In this document: positions 1 to 8,935 of the stretch, in pieces
Layout of the letters: every line of letters starts with the position of its first letter
How positions within the stretch are numbered: the first letter of the stretch is position 1
NCBI RefSeq assembly: GCF_003732275.1
Contig: NZ_MOBM01000038.1
Span: 958,679 to 1,022,678 of the forward strand
Direction: 5' to 3'
From: Pseudomonas frederiksbergensis
Lineage (GTDB): Bacteria > Pseudomonadota > Gammaproteobacteria > Pseudomonadales > Pseudomonadaceae
Length of the DNA: 64,000 nt
Translations under genes and position numbers: made by a program
Notes under the pieces: model-generated
What the model was told of the DNA's origin: nothing
The model's input: only the letters and a program-made list of their open reading frames with translations
Database searches by the model: none

Positions 1-898
1 ACGCCGTCAGGTTTTTGCCGACCAGTTCCACGGTGCCTTGGGTGGCCTCCGGGGACAATCCGGCGACATGCGGGGTCAGAATCACGTTGGCCAGTCCCTT
101 GAGGGCGTCCGGCACCTGGGGTTCGTTATCGAAGACATCCAGCGCGGCGCCAGCGATCCGTCGTTGTTCCAGCGCGCTGATCAGGTCTGCCGTGATGATC
201 ACACTGGCCCGGGCAATGTTGACGATAAATCCGTTGGGCCCTAAAGCATCCAGTACCTGCCTGTTGATCAAGTGTTGGGTGCCGAGCCCGCCGGGTGCGG
301 CAACTATCAGAAAATCCGAATGGCGCGCCAGTTCAGTCGGCGTCGAGCAGAAACTGTAGGGCACATCGCTGCGATGCTGGCGATTGTGGTAACTCACGCT
401 CATGTCGAAGCCGTTGGCGGCACGTTTGGCGATAGCGATGCCGACGGCCCCAAGGCCGAGGATGCCCAGGTGTTTGCCAGCCAGGGAAGGGCGCATGATT
501 TTCGGCCACTCGCCCCGACGCACGGCAGCATCGGCCCGAGGAATATCCCGCACCAGTGCCAGCAGCAACGCCATGGCGTGGTCGGCGACGGAAGAGGCAT
601 TGACGCCGGCCCCGTTGGTGACGGTGATGCCGCGGTCGGCGGCGGCTTGCAGGTCGACATGTTCGTAGCCGGCGCCGATCACGCAGATGATCTTGAGGTT
701 GGGCAGGGCGGCAATTTCATTGGCGTACAGGCCCAATGGACCGCGCGTCAGCACTGCATCGATCTGACTGCCCTGTCGGGCAATGGCGGCGGCACGCTCG
801 GCCGGGGTCGGGGCCAGAATCAGATGAAACCCCTGATGTTCGAGAATCGGCAGGTATTCATTAATGGTTTCAACCAGTACCAGAACAGTTGCGGTCAT
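1..898 (-). CDS. D-2-hydroxyacid dehydrogenase, C-terminus cut by the window edge
   Basis: The frame starts at ATG 898 and stays open to base 1, giving about 299 codons; members of the family have roughly 310-330, so only the last few residues are missing. A Rossmann motif LGLGAVG lies mid-protein. The three family catalytic positions are visible near the C-terminus: Arg in NIARASV, Glu in FDNEPQ and His in LTPHVAG. The family reduces 2-oxoacids such as glyoxylate or hydroxypyruvate with NAD(P)H in the cytoplasm. The substrate cannot be read from sequence; a GhrB-like role is only a guess. It is divergent from the amino acid permease next door. Confidence 0.85.
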   Translation of the reverse strand, partial: MTATVLVLVETINEYLPILEHQGFHLILAPTPAERAAAIARQGSQIDAVLTRGPLGLYANEIAALPNLKIICVIGAGYEHVDLQAAADRGITVTNGAGVNASSVADHAMALLLALVRDIPRADAAVRRGEWPKIMRPSLAGKHLGILGLGAVGIAIAKRAANGFDMSVSYHNRQHRSDVPYSFCSTPTELARHSDFLIVAAPGGLGTQHLINRQVLDALGPNGFIVNIARASVIITADLISALEQRRIAGAALDVFDNEPQVPDALKGLANVILTPHVAGLSPEATQGTVELVGKNLTA

Positions 899-1247
899 GC
901 TGGGCTCCTGCGGGCAGCGGAATGTCGGGGGCTCGAACGTCGCTTCAGATTGCTGACCTCAGAGCGATTTGGCAATGGCCAGGGTTTTGGCTCCCGGTGG
1001 CGGAGCTGGCGAAGCCTGCGATCCTTCTAATGACAACACTAGATCAGTGCGAGGCAGATGGAGAGGATTTGTCCGCTCGCTCCTACGGGAGAATCTGATC
1101 CGCATAACCATTCCTCACCTAAGCCTTTGCTTCTGTTGATTAATCCCGGACAATCGCGCCCCTGTTTCGGCCAGGGCGCTGCCTGTCGGGTTTTTCCGAC
1201 TCGTCCTGACCGGGTGGCAAGTGACCGGAAAGCGGAGATCCGACCCG
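899..1247. other. Divergent intergenic region with two small hairpins
   Basis: This gap separates the dehydrogenase from the permease and holds no credible coding sequence. Two hairpins lie in the presumed permease leader: an imperfect stem at 1156-1179 and GTCGG/CCGAC at 1185-1200. The second has a T-run only in its loop, so it is not a standard terminator. No promoter was identified with confidence. Confidence 0.4.
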
Positions 1248-2528
1248 ATGAATGATCAGGCCAATAGCGTCGACGAACGCTATGTAGCGGCAACACCAGC
1301 GAGCCTAGAAAGCTGGAATCGCCATGACACCACCTGGATGCTGGGCCTGTTTGGCACGGCAATCGGGGCCGGTACCCTGTTTTTGCCGATCAACGCGGGG
1401 CTGGGCGGTTTCTGGCCGCTGCTGATCCTGGCAGTGCTGGCGTTCCCCATGACGTTTTACGCACACCGTGGCCTGACCCGCTTTGTGTTGTCCGGCCGTG
1501 AAGGCGCCGACATCACCGAAGTGGTGGAAGAACACTTCGGCATCAAGGCCGGTGCGTTGATCACATTGCTGTATTTCTTCGCGATCTTCCCGATCCTGCT
1601 GATCTACAGCGTAGCCCTGACCAACACCGTGGGCAGTTTCCTCGAACATCAACTGCACATCATGCCGCCACCTCGCGCCGTGCTGTCGTTCGTGCTGATT
1701 CTTGGCCTGTTGGCAGTGGTGCGTTGCGGTGAGCAGGCGATCGTCAAGGCGATGAGCCTGATGGTGTATCCGTTCATCGTCGCGCTAATGTTCCTGGCGG
1801 TATTCCTGGTTCCGCACTGGAATGGCGGCATCCTCAGCACTGCGACCACGCTGCCTGAGTCGTCGGCGCTGCTGCACACCCTGTGGCTGGCGATTCCAGT
1901 GATGGTGTTCTCGTTCAATCACTCGCCGATCATCTCGGCGTTCGCAGTGGACCAGAAGCGTCGCTACGGCGCGCATGCCGAAGAGCGCAGCTCGCAGATC
2001 CTGTCACGCGCCCACATCTTGATGGTGGTGATGGTGCTGTTCTTCGTCTTCAGCTGCGTGCTGACCCTGTCGCCGGCGCAACTGGCGGAAGCCAAGGCGC
2101 AAAACCTGTCGATCCTGTCGTACCTGGCCAACCACTTCAGCAACCCGACCATCGCCTTCGCGGCGCCGTTGATTGCCTTCGTGGCCATTTCCAAGTCGTT
2201 CCTGGGCCACTATATCGGCGCCAGCGAAGGCTTGAAGGGCCTGATCGTCAAGAGCGGCAAACGCCCGGCACCGAAGACGCTGGACCGCATGACCGCGGCA
2301 TTCATGCTGGTGGTCTGCTGGATCGTTGCCACGCTGAACCCGAGCATTCTCGGCATGATCGAAACCCTCGGTGGCCCGATCATCGCCGCGATCCTGTTCC
2401 TGATGCCGATGTACGCGATCCGCAAGGTTCCGGCCATGGCGCGCTTTCGTGGTCAAGCCTCTAACGTCTTCGTGACGGCGGTGGGCCTGGTAGCAATTTC
2501 GGCGTTGATCTACTCGCTGACCGTCTGA
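1248..2528 (+). CDS. Hydroxy/aromatic amino acid permease (SdaC/TdcC-like, HAAAP family)
   Basis: The 426-residue product is an integral membrane protein with about eleven hydrophobic segments. It begins with GLFGTAIGAGTLFLPINAG, the signature first helix of the HAAAP family, which imports serine, threonine or aromatic amino acids by proton symport. Length and overall pattern fit serine/threonine carriers, but the substrate is inferred. I chose ATG 1248, preceded by CGGAG about ten bases upstream. A GTG at 1221 in the same frame would add nine polar residues and lacks a better ribosome site. A REP pair and the acnB terminator follow it. Confidence 0.85.
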   Translation: MNDQANSVDERYVAATPASLESWNRHDTTWMLGLFGTAIGAGTLFLPINAGLGGFWPLLILAVLAFPMTFYAHRGLTRFVLSGREGADITEVVEEHFGIKAGALITLLYFFAIFPILLIYSVALTNTVGSFLEHQLHIMPPPRAVLSFVLILGLLAVVRCGEQAIVKAMSLMVYPFIVALMFLAVFLVPHWNGGILSTATTLPESSALLHTLWLAIPVMVFSFNHSPIISAFAVDQKRRYGAHAEERSSQILSRAHILMVVMVLFFVFSCVLTLSPAQLAEAKAQNLSILSYLANHFSNPTIAFAAPLIAFVAISKSFLGHYIGASEGLKGLIVKSGKRPAPKTLDRMTAAFMLVVCWIVATLNPSILGMIETLGGPIIAAILFLMPMYAIRKVPAMARFRGQASNVFVTAVGLVAISALIYSLTV

Positions 2529-2569
2529 ATTTGAGTGACCACTGACGTTTCTGCGGGCCTGTGAGTCCG

Positions 2570-2636
2570 CTATCGCGAGCAGGCTCGCTCCCACAGGTTC
2601 TGCACCGTTTCTGTGGGAGCGAGCCTGCTCGCGATG
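2570..2636. repeat. REP inverted pair (REPIN), GAGCAGGCTCGC family
   Basis: Two REP copies face each other around a short spacer. Each carries the core GAGCAGGCTCGCTCCCACA. This is the commonest REP family of the window and lies between two convergent genes. Confidence 0.9.
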
Positions 2637-2691
2637 GGGGCGCCTCGTTCTTCAGGTGAGCCAGGCAGTGAGTCCCACATTTCTTCAGGCA

Positions 2692-2733
2692 TAAAAAAAC
2701 GCCGCTCATCTCACGATGGGCGGCGTTTTTTAT
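2692..2733 (-). terminator. Bidirectional intrinsic terminator after acnB
   Basis: A GC-rich stem (CGCCGCTCAT with ATGGGCGGCG) is flanked by A7 on one side and T6 on the other, so it can terminate transcripts from both directions. It lies 13 bases beyond the acnB stop. Confidence 0.9.
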
Positions 2734-2745
2734 GGCGTTGTAACG

Positions 2746-5346
2746 TTAGGCTTGAACGACCGGGATGTTGGCGTTCGCAGCAGCTTCACGGAACTCGGCG
2801 ATCTGGTCGAAGGACAGGTAGCGGTAAACATCGGCCGCCATGCTGTCGATCTTGCCAGCGTATTCCATGTACTCCTCGACGGTCGGCAGGCGACCCAGGA
2901 TGGACGCAACGGACGCCAGCTCGGCCGAAGCCAGGTAGACGTTCGCGCCGTCACCCAGACGGTTCGGGAAGTTACGGGTCGACGTCGACACCACAGTCGA
3001 GTTCGGCTCTACACGTGCCTGGTTGCCCATGCACAGCGAGCAGCCTGGCATTTCCATGCGTGCGCCGGCCTTGCCGTAGATGCCGTAGTAGCCTTCTTCG
3101 GTCAGCTGGTGAGCGTCCATTTTGGTCGGCGGCGACAGCCACAGACGGGTTGGCAGCTGACCCTTGACCTGTTCCAGCAACTTGCCGGCAGCGCGGAAGT
3201 GACCGATGTTGGTCATGCACGAACCGATGAACACTTCGTCGATCTTCTCGCCAGCAACGCTGGACAGCAGACGGGCGTCGTCCGGATCGTTTGGCGCGCA
3301 GAGCACAGGCTCTTTGATGTCGGCCAGGTCGATTTCGATGACTTCAGCGTATTCGGCGTCAGCGTCGGCAACCATCAACTCAGGGTTGGCGATCCAGGCT
3401 TCCATCGCTTGAGCACGACGTTCCAGGGTACGCACATCACCGTAGCCTTCACCGATCATCCAGCGCAGCAGGGTGATGTTCGATTGCAGGTATTCGGTGA
3501 TCGACTCTTTCGACAGCTTGATGGTGCAACCGGCAGCCGAACGTTCGGCCGAGGCGTCGGACAGCTCGAAAGCCTGTTCGATGCTCAGGTTGTCCAGGCC
3601 TTCGATTTCCAGGATTCGGCCGGAGAAGGCGTTCTTCTTGCCTTTCTTCTCGACGGTCAGCAGGCCAGCCTGAATTGCGAAGTAAGGAATGGCGTGAACC
3701 AGGTCACGCAGGGTGACGCCCGGTTGCATCTCGCCTTTGAAACGCACCAGGATCGATTCCGGCATGTCCAGCGGCATCACGCCAGTGGCAGCGGCGAATG
3801 CGACCAGACCGGAACCGGCCGGGAACGAAATGCCCATCGGGAAACGGGTGTGCGAGTCACCACCGGTGCCGACGGTGTCCGGCAGCAGCATGCGGTTCAG
3901 CCAGCTGTGGATGATGCCGTCGCCCGGACGCAGGGAAACGCCGCCGCGGGTCATGATGAAGTCAGGCAGGGTGTGGTGGGTGGTCACGTCGATCGGCTTT
4001 GGATAAGCCGCGGTGTGGCAGAACGACTGCATCACCAGATCAGCGGAGAAGCCCAGGCACGCCAGGTCTTTCAGTTCGTCACGGGTCATTGGACCGGTGG
4101 TGTCCTGAGAACCCACGGTGGTCATCTTCGGTTCGCAGTAGGTGCCTGGACGCACACCGGCTACGCCGCACGCCTTGCCGACCATTTTCTGCGCCAGGGT
4201 GAAACCCTTGGTGCTTTCGATCGGGGCATCCGGTTTCTTGAACAGGTCGAACGCTGGCAGACCCAGTTCGGCGCGAGCCTTATCGGTCAGGCCACGGCCG
4301 ATGATCAGCGGAATACGACCGCCGGCACGGACTTCGTCCAACAGCACAGGGGTCTTCATTTCGAAGGTGGTGATGACTTCGTCGGTACCGTGCTTGCAGA
4401 CTTTGCCAGCGTGCGGGTACAGATCGATCACGTCGCCCATGTTGATGTTGGTTACGTCGAATTCGATTGGCAGTGCGCCGGCATCTTCCATGGTGTTGTA
4501 GAAGATCGGAGCGATCTTGCTGCCGAAGCAGAAGCCGCCAGCACGCTTGTTCGGCACGAAAGGCACGTCGTCGCCGAAGAACCACAGCACCGAGTTGGTG
4601 GCCGATTTACGCGACGAACCGGTACCGACCACGTCACCGACGTAGGCGATCGGGAAGCCGCTGTTGCGCATTTCTTCGATCTGCTTCATCGGACCGATGG
4701 AGCCTTGTACGTCCGGCACGATGCCGTCGCGAGCCATTTTCAGCATGGCCAGGGCGTGCAGCGGGATGTCCGGGCGGGACCAGGCATCAGGAGCAGGGGA
4801 CAGGTCGTCGGTGTTGGTTTCGCCAGTCACCTTGAACACGCGCAGGCTGATCTTGTCGGCCAGCACAGGGCGGTTCTTGAACCACTCGCCGTCGGCCCAG
4901 GATTGCAGAACGCCTTTGGCGTGAACGTTGCCGTTCTTGGCACGTTCAGCCACGTCGTGGAAGGCGTCGAACATCAGCAGGGTGTGCTTGAGCTCTTCGG
5001 CGGCTACTGGTGCCAGTTCGGCGTCGTCCAGCAGATTGACCAGCGTCACGATGTTGTAGCCACCCTGCATGGTGCCGAGCAGTTCAACAGCGCGTTTCTT
5101 GTCGATCAGAGGGGATTTGGCTTCGCCTTTGGCGAGGGCAGAGAGGAAACCGGCCTTTACATAGGCCGCTTCGTCCACGCCTGGCGGAACGCGATTGGTG
5201 ATCAGGTCAACGAGGAAGGCTTCTTCGCCAGCCGGGGGATTCTTCAGCAGCTCGACCAGGCCTGCAGTTTGTTCGGCGTTAAGCGGCTGGGGAACGATAC
5301 CCAGTGCTGCACGCTCTTCGATATGTTTGCGGTAGGCTTCAAGCAC
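2746..5346 (-). CDS. acnB: Bifunctional aconitate hydratase 2 / 2-methylisocitrate dehydratase
   Basis: The 866-residue product matches AcnB along its whole length. It interconverts citrate and isocitrate in the TCA cycle with a [4Fe-4S] cluster. The cluster cysteines fall at residues 710, 769 and 772 (GSCMTN and CSLCMGN), the same numbers as in E. coli AcnB. The N-terminus LEAYRKHIEERAALG matches other Pseudomonas AcnB proteins if translation starts at GTG 5346, which has GAGGG seven bases upstream. An in-frame extension to 5394 has no such support. The gene stands alone, with its own terminator and a long upstream region containing a perfect hairpin. Confidence 0.97.
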   Translation of the reverse strand: MLEAYRKHIEERAALGIVPQPLNAEQTAGLVELLKNPPAGEEAFLVDLITNRVPPGVDEAAYVKAGFLSALAKGEAKSPLIDKKRAVELLGTMQGGYNIVTLVNLLDDAELAPVAAEELKHTLLMFDAFHDVAERAKNGNVHAKGVLQSWADGEWFKNRPVLADKISLRVFKVTGETNTDDLSPAPDAWSRPDIPLHALAMLKMARDGIVPDVQGSIGPMKQIEEMRNSGFPIAYVGDVVGTGSSRKSATNSVLWFFGDDVPFVPNKRAGGFCFGSKIAPIFYNTMEDAGALPIEFDVTNINMGDVIDLYPHAGKVCKHGTDEVITTFEMKTPVLLDEVRAGGRIPLIIGRGLTDKARAELGLPAFDLFKKPDAPIESTKGFTLAQKMVGKACGVAGVRPGTYCEPKMTTVGSQDTTGPMTRDELKDLACLGFSADLVMQSFCHTAAYPKPIDVTTHHTLPDFIMTRGGVSLRPGDGIIHSWLNRMLLPDTVGTGGDSHTRFPMGISFPAGSGLVAFAAATGVMPLDMPESILVRFKGEMQPGVTLRDLVHAIPYFAIQAGLLTVEKKGKKNAFSGRILEIEGLDNLSIEQAFELSDASAERSAAGCTIKLSKESITEYLQSNITLLRWMIGEGYGDVRTLERRAQAMEAWIANPELMVADADAEYAEVIEIDLADIKEPVLCAPNDPDDARLLSSVAGEKIDEVFIGSCMTNIGHFRAAGKLLEQVKGQLPTRLWLSPPTKMDAHQLTEEGYYGIYGKAGARMEMPGCSLCMGNQARVEPNSTVVSTSTRNFPNRLGDGANVYLASAELASVASILGRLPTVEEYMEYAGKIDSMAADVYRYLSFDQIAEFREAAANANIPVVQA

Positions 5347-5525
5347 AGTTATTACCCTCATCAGTGGTCCCAAATGGGTGTCCGGGACGCTCATCCCGAA
5401 ATTGCCGTACTCATGCGCTGCGTGGCGTTGTGGGCCGCTTAGCCAGAATTACCGGCAATTCCTTACAGAAGCTGCTTTCAAAGTTTTACGCCTGCAGAAC
5501 GGGGAGCTGATGAGGGTTGGCGTCA

Positions 5526-5547
5526 GGTTTTTCACCGCTGAAAAACC
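5526..5547 (-). promoter_or_regulatory. Perfect 9-4-9 palindrome upstream of acnB
   Basis: GGTTTTTCA and TGAAAAACC are separated by four bases, about 180 bases upstream of the acnB start. It could be an operator or a leader hairpin. Nothing in the sequence decides between these. Confidence 0.35.
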
Positions 5548-5667
5548 CTTCGCCAACACCGCTCTGAAGGAACGACTGTGCTCGTGACGCTTTGAAAACA
5601 GCTTCTAACGGACATTGGCGCCTTAAAAGGCTGGCTGATTCTACGGCAAAAAAAAATTAAAGGTAAG

Positions 5668-5773
5668 TCAGGGTCTATTGGACTTTGGTGGTGAGCTGCG
5701 TTGCTGGGCCAACGTGTGCGGGGCAAGGCGCGGGCATCCGTCGCGGCCGTCACCAAAGTCCAACAGACCCTGA
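5668..5773. repeat. 106-bp inverted-repeat element, MITE-like
   Basis: Arms of 23 bp at 5668-5690 and 5751-5773 are complementary except at one position. They enclose 60 GC-rich bases. Left arm starts TCAGGGTCTATTGGACTTTG. There is no coding sequence inside and no clear target duplication. It sits in the 510-bp gap between acnB and the DUF1289 gene, which otherwise holds only the acnB leader. It does not resemble the REP families of this window. Confidence 0.6.
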
Positions 5774-5856
5774 GGCCCCAAACTTTGAGGGGTGATGAAT
5801 GTTAGACAAAGGGCTAACATGCCGACCTGTTCTGCTTTCCCGTGTTTTGCCTACCT

Positions 5857-6327
5857 ATGCCCAATCAGACCATCAAGACCCCCTGCGTCGGCCTCTGCTC
5901 CACTGTTTACGGTGATCTGGTGTGCCGTGGCTGCAAGCGTTTCCACCATGAAGTGATTCACTGGAACGGTTACAACGAGGAAGAAAAACGCGCGGTGTGG
6001 CTGCGTCTTGAGCAATTGTTGTCGCAGGTGATGGCCAGCAAGATAGAGATTTTCGATCCCGCGTTGCTGCGTCTGCAGCTGGAGCAGCGCAAGATTCGTT
6101 TTGTGCCGCATCAGTCGGAATATTGCTGGGCTTATCAGCTGATCGCCCGGGGCGCGCGGGTCATCAATAATCTGGAAGCCTACGGGATGGTGCTGCTGCC
6201 GGAGTTCCGCGACTGGAACCTCCCGGAATTGCGCGATGCCATTGATCGGGAATTTTTCCTGCTGTCTGAGGCGCATTACCAGCGCTACATTGCGCCGGGG
6301 TTTCTCAAGGATGCGTTCGGCGGTTAA
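5857..6327 (+). CDS. DUF1289 domain protein
   Basis: The 156-residue product opens with TPCVGLCSTVYGDLVCRGC, the cysteine-rich segment that defines DUF1289, followed by a hydrophilic helical region. The four cysteines suggest metal binding, but no function is established. I chose ATG 5857 because the family begins just before TPC. An in-frame ATG at 5842 would add five residues, and neither start has a strong ribosome site. The gene stands alone between the 106-bp palindromic element and a REP pair. Confidence 0.8.
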   Translation: MPNQTIKTPCVGLCSTVYGDLVCRGCKRFHHEVIHWNGYNEEEKRAVWLRLEQLLSQVMASKIEIFDPALLRLQLEQRKIRFVPHQSEYCWAYQLIARGARVINNLEAYGMVLLPEFRDWNLPELRDAIDREFFLLSEAHYQRYIAPGFLKDAFGG

Positions 6328-6330
6328 GAG

Positions 6331-6407
6331 CATCGCGAGCAGGCTCGCTCCCACAGGGGATTTGTGAGCGCCACAGATCCAATGTGGGAGCGAGCCTGCT
6401 CGCGATG
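6331..6407. repeat. REP inverted pair, GAGCAGGCTCGC family
   Basis: Two facing copies of the GAGCAGGCTCGCTCCCACA core lie between the convergent DUF1289 and stress-protein genes. No T-run terminator is visible here. Confidence 0.9.
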
Positions 6408-6431
6408 GCGTCCTGCCGGGCACCGCAGATT

Positions 6432-7295
6432 TCAATGCTGGGTCACGATCTCTTCCAGATGATCCATGACCGTATCCGGCTTGAGCACCAGCACATCGCT
6501 TTCCAGCGCATCCAGCACCACTTCCGCCGTATTACCGATCAACGCCCCGGACAACCCGGTCCGAGCCACGGTGCCGATCACCGTCACCGATGCCCCCAAT
6601 TTATGGGCCATATACGGAATCAACACATCCGCCGGACCTTCCTCGATGTGCAGATGGTCATCATCAATGTCGAACTCGGCCTGGAACGCCTTGCACTGCT
6701 CGCGGTAACTGGCCTCGATGGTTTCTTTTAGCTGAAACGTCGGGTCGGCCGCCGACAGCATCGGCGATGGATGGGCGCTGATCACGTGCAAATGGGCTTT
6801 GGCCAGGCTGGAGATATCGTAGCCATGATCAATGATGCTGGCGTGCAAGGTGCGGTGTTCGCCGTCGATGTTGCCGACATCGATAGCCGCCAGGATCACG
6901 CCGCCGGTCCAGGGCTTGGCGGTTTTCACCAGCAGCACCGGAGTAGGGCAGTAGCGCAGCAGTTTCCAGTCCGCCGGGGTCAGCAGGGCTTTTTTCAGCG
7001 GGCTGTCAGCGAAATGCTGCTTGATCACCAGCCCGCAGCCTTCGGCTTGCTGCACATCGACGATGGTTTCGTGCAGGCTTTCGTTCCAGGCCTGTTCGGT
7101 GGTGACGCTGTAACCGTCCTCCAGCAGGGCCGCCTTGAGCACACCCAGCATGCCAGCGTGGTCATGCTTTTTGTCGCAGACCAACAGGTGCAAATGGGCC
7201 TGGGTCACGCCGGCGATCAGTTTGGCCCGTTTGAGCGCCAGGCTCTCCGAGTGCTCGGGTTCGATGACCACCAGAATGCTGCGAATGGCTTGCAT
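6432..7295 (-). CDS. Universal stress protein with two tandem Usp domains
   Basis: The 287-residue protein contains two Usp folds. The first opens with ILVVIEPEHSESLALKRA. The second ends with VIGTVARTGLSGALIGNTAE, which matches the ATP-binding G-x2-G-x9-G-S/T pattern of the family, with N in place of the final S. Length equals the tandem UspE-type proteins, which support survival under stress by unknown mechanisms. ATG 7295 has AGGGAG nine bases upstream; a longer frame to 7337 lacks a ribosome site. It is a single gene on the minus strand, divergent from miaE. Confidence 0.88.
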   Translation of the reverse strand: MQAIRSILVVIEPEHSESLALKRAKLIAGVTQAHLHLLVCDKKHDHAGMLGVLKAALLEDGYSVTTEQAWNESLHETIVDVQQAEGCGLVIKQHFADSPLKKALLTPADWKLLRYCPTPVLLVKTAKPWTGGVILAAIDVGNIDGEHRTLHASIIDHGYDISSLAKAHLHVISAHPSPMLSAADPTFQLKETIEASYREQCKAFQAEFDIDDDHLHIEEGPADVLIPYMAHKLGASVTVIGTVARTGLSGALIGNTAEVVLDALESDVLVLKPDTVMDHLEEIVTQH

Positions 7296-7456
7296 GATCG
7301 GAATCTCCCTGGAAGGTAAAAACACTGCGTTGGACAACTATAGTTGCTGGTCGGCATTCGGCGACTTGATGCATATCAACGGTTGGCGGCTGGTGGTCTG
7401 TCGGCAGGCCGGTATAATCGGCGCCCTTCGTTCTGTACCTTTTATCCGTGAGCCCC

Positions 7457-8065
7457 ATGATCCTTCCCGAAATTCACGAATTCCTTGGCTGCCGCACGCC
7501 CGCTGGCTGGGTCCAGGCCGCGCTGGCCGATCAGGAAACCCTGCTGATCGACCACAAAAACTGCGAATTCAAGGCGGCCAGCACGGCGTTGAGCCTGATT
7601 GCCAAATACCACTCCCACGTCGATCTGATCAACCTGATGTCGCGTCTGGCCCGGGAAGAGCTGGTGCATCACGAGCAGGTCATGCGCCTGATGAAAAAGC
7701 GCAAGATCGAGCTGCGTCAGCTGTCCGCCGGGCGTTACGCCTCGGGGCTGCGCAAAGTGGTGCGCAGCCACGAGCCGGTGAAGCTGGTGGATACGCTGGT
7801 GGTCGGCGCCTTCATCGAAGCCCGCAGTTGCGAGCGTTTCGAGGCGTTGGTGCCGCATCTGGATGAAGAACTGGGCAAGTTCTACTTCGGTCTGCTGAAA
7901 AGCGAGGCGCGGCATTTCCAGGGTTACCTGAAACTGGCCTATCAGTACGGTGACGCCAAGGACATCGCCCAGGTGATCGAGAAGGTTCGTGACGCCGAGC
8001 AGGCGTTGATCGAGTCGCCGGATGTGGAGTTTCGCTTTCACAGTGGTGTGCCGGTAGCGGCGTGA
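7457..8065 (+). CDS. miaE: tRNA-(ms2io6A37) hydroxylase
   Basis: MiaE is a di-iron monooxygenase that hydroxylates the isopentenyl side chain of modified A37 in tRNAs. The 202-residue product has the expected ferritin-like iron ligands: Glu37 (CEFKA), Glu68 and His71 (REELVHHE), Glu121 (IEARS) and Glu150/His153 (SEARHF). I chose ATG 7457; an in-frame GTG at 7448 has no ribosome site. A strong terminator follows at 8125, so it is monocistronic. Confidence 0.92.
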   Translation: MILPEIHEFLGCRTPAGWVQAALADQETLLIDHKNCEFKAASTALSLIAKYHSHVDLINLMSRLAREELVHHEQVMRLMKKRKIELRQLSAGRYASGLRKVVRSHEPVKLVDTLVVGAFIEARSCERFEALVPHLDEELGKFYFGLLKSEARHFQGYLKLAYQYGDAKDIAQVIEKVRDAEQALIESPDVEFRFHSGVPVAA

Positions 8066-8124
8066 TAAAGGCTGCGATCTTTGACCCTGTTTGTAAAAAA
8101 CTCTTAAAAGAATGAAACATCGCC

Positions 8125-8151
8125 AAAAACCGGCCCCCGTGGCCGGTTTTT
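8125..8151 (+). terminator. Intrinsic terminator after miaE
   Basis: AAAAACCGGCCCCCG pairs with GTGGCCGGTTTTT, giving a GC-rich stem with T-runs usable in either direction. It lies 60 bases after miaE and about 80 before rstA, so the two are separate units. Confidence 0.85.
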
Positions 8152-8230
8152 GCTGCTTGCGATAACCGTCCCGAACGCGATTGGCGCCATAATGCCGGCC
8201 ACTTCATTCAAGGGTTGGCAAACGGTCGTT

Positions 8231-8935
8231 ATGGATAACCTGGGTTTTGGCAAAGTACTGCTGGTGGAAGACGACGAAAAGCTTGCCGGGCTGATCGCGC
8301 ATTTCCTGTCCCAACACGGCTTCGAGGTCCGACAGGTGCATCGCGGTGATCTCGCGTTGGCCGCTTTCCTCGACTTCACACCGAAAATCGTGGTGCTCGA
8401 CCTGATGCTGCCGGGCCAGAGTGGCCTGCACGTGTGCCGCGAAATCCGCAGCGTATCCGACACGCCGATCGTCATTCTTACCGCCAAGGAAGACGACCTC
8501 GATCACATCCTCGGCCTGGAATCCGGTGCCGACGACTACGTGATCAAACCGATCAAACCACCGGTGCTGCTGGCACGTTTGCGCGCCTTGCAACGCCGTC
8601 AGATGCCAGACAGCAGCGTGTGCAGTTCGTTGGAATTTGGTCATCTGAGCATCGACCGCAGCTGCCGCGAAGTGCGATTGGCGGGTGAGGGCATTGAACT
8701 CACCACCATGGAATTCGAACTGCTATGGTTGCTGGCCAGCGCCGCCGGCAAGACTCTGTCCCGCGACGACATTCTCAACATGCGCGGTATCGCCTTCGAC
8801 GGCCTAAACCGCAGCGTCGACGTCTACATCAGTAAATTGCGCGGCAAGCTCAAGGACAACCCGCGCGAGCCGGTGTGCATCAAGACAGTCTGGGGCAAGG
8901 GTTACCTGTTCAATCCGTTTGCGTGGGAGCTGTAA
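8231..8935 (+). CDS. rstA: OmpR-type response regulator, RstA-like
   Basis: The 234-residue protein has a receiver domain with acidic pocket EDD (residues 14-16), phosphoacceptor Asp57 in VVLDLMLPG, the conserved Thr in ILTAKE and Lys in YVIKP, followed by an OmpR/PhoB winged helix that ends in KTVWGKGYLF. Start ATG 8231 gives the normal N-terminus; upstream in-frame starts would run into the miaE terminator. Its stop codon directly adjoins the start of the sensor kinase, so the pair is co-transcribed. The RstA name rests on the RstB similarity of its partner. Confidence 0.9.
   Translation: MDNLGFGKVLLVEDDEKLAGLIAHFLSQHGFEVRQVHRGDLALAAFLDFTPKIVVLDLMLPGQSGLHVCREIRSVSDTPIVILTAKEDDLDHILGLESGADDYVIKPIKPPVLLARLRALQRRQMPDSSVCSSLEFGHLSIDRSCREVRLAGEGIELTTMEFELLWLLASAAGKTLSRDDILNMRGIAFDGLNRSVDVYISKLRGKLKDNPREPVCIKTVWGKGYLFNPFAWEL

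Noticed and set aside
272..1030. A 252-codon plus-strand frame at the left end
   Set aside because: It is antisense to the 2-hydroxyacid dehydrogenase with clear Rossmann and catalytic motifs.
2716..5442. A 908-codon open frame on the plus strand
   Set aside because: It is exactly antisense to acnB, whose protein is conserved along its full length. Long antisense frames are common in GC-rich genes with this codon use.
7448..7456. GTG start for miaE
   Set aside because: It has no ribosome site and adds three residues outside the family N-terminus.
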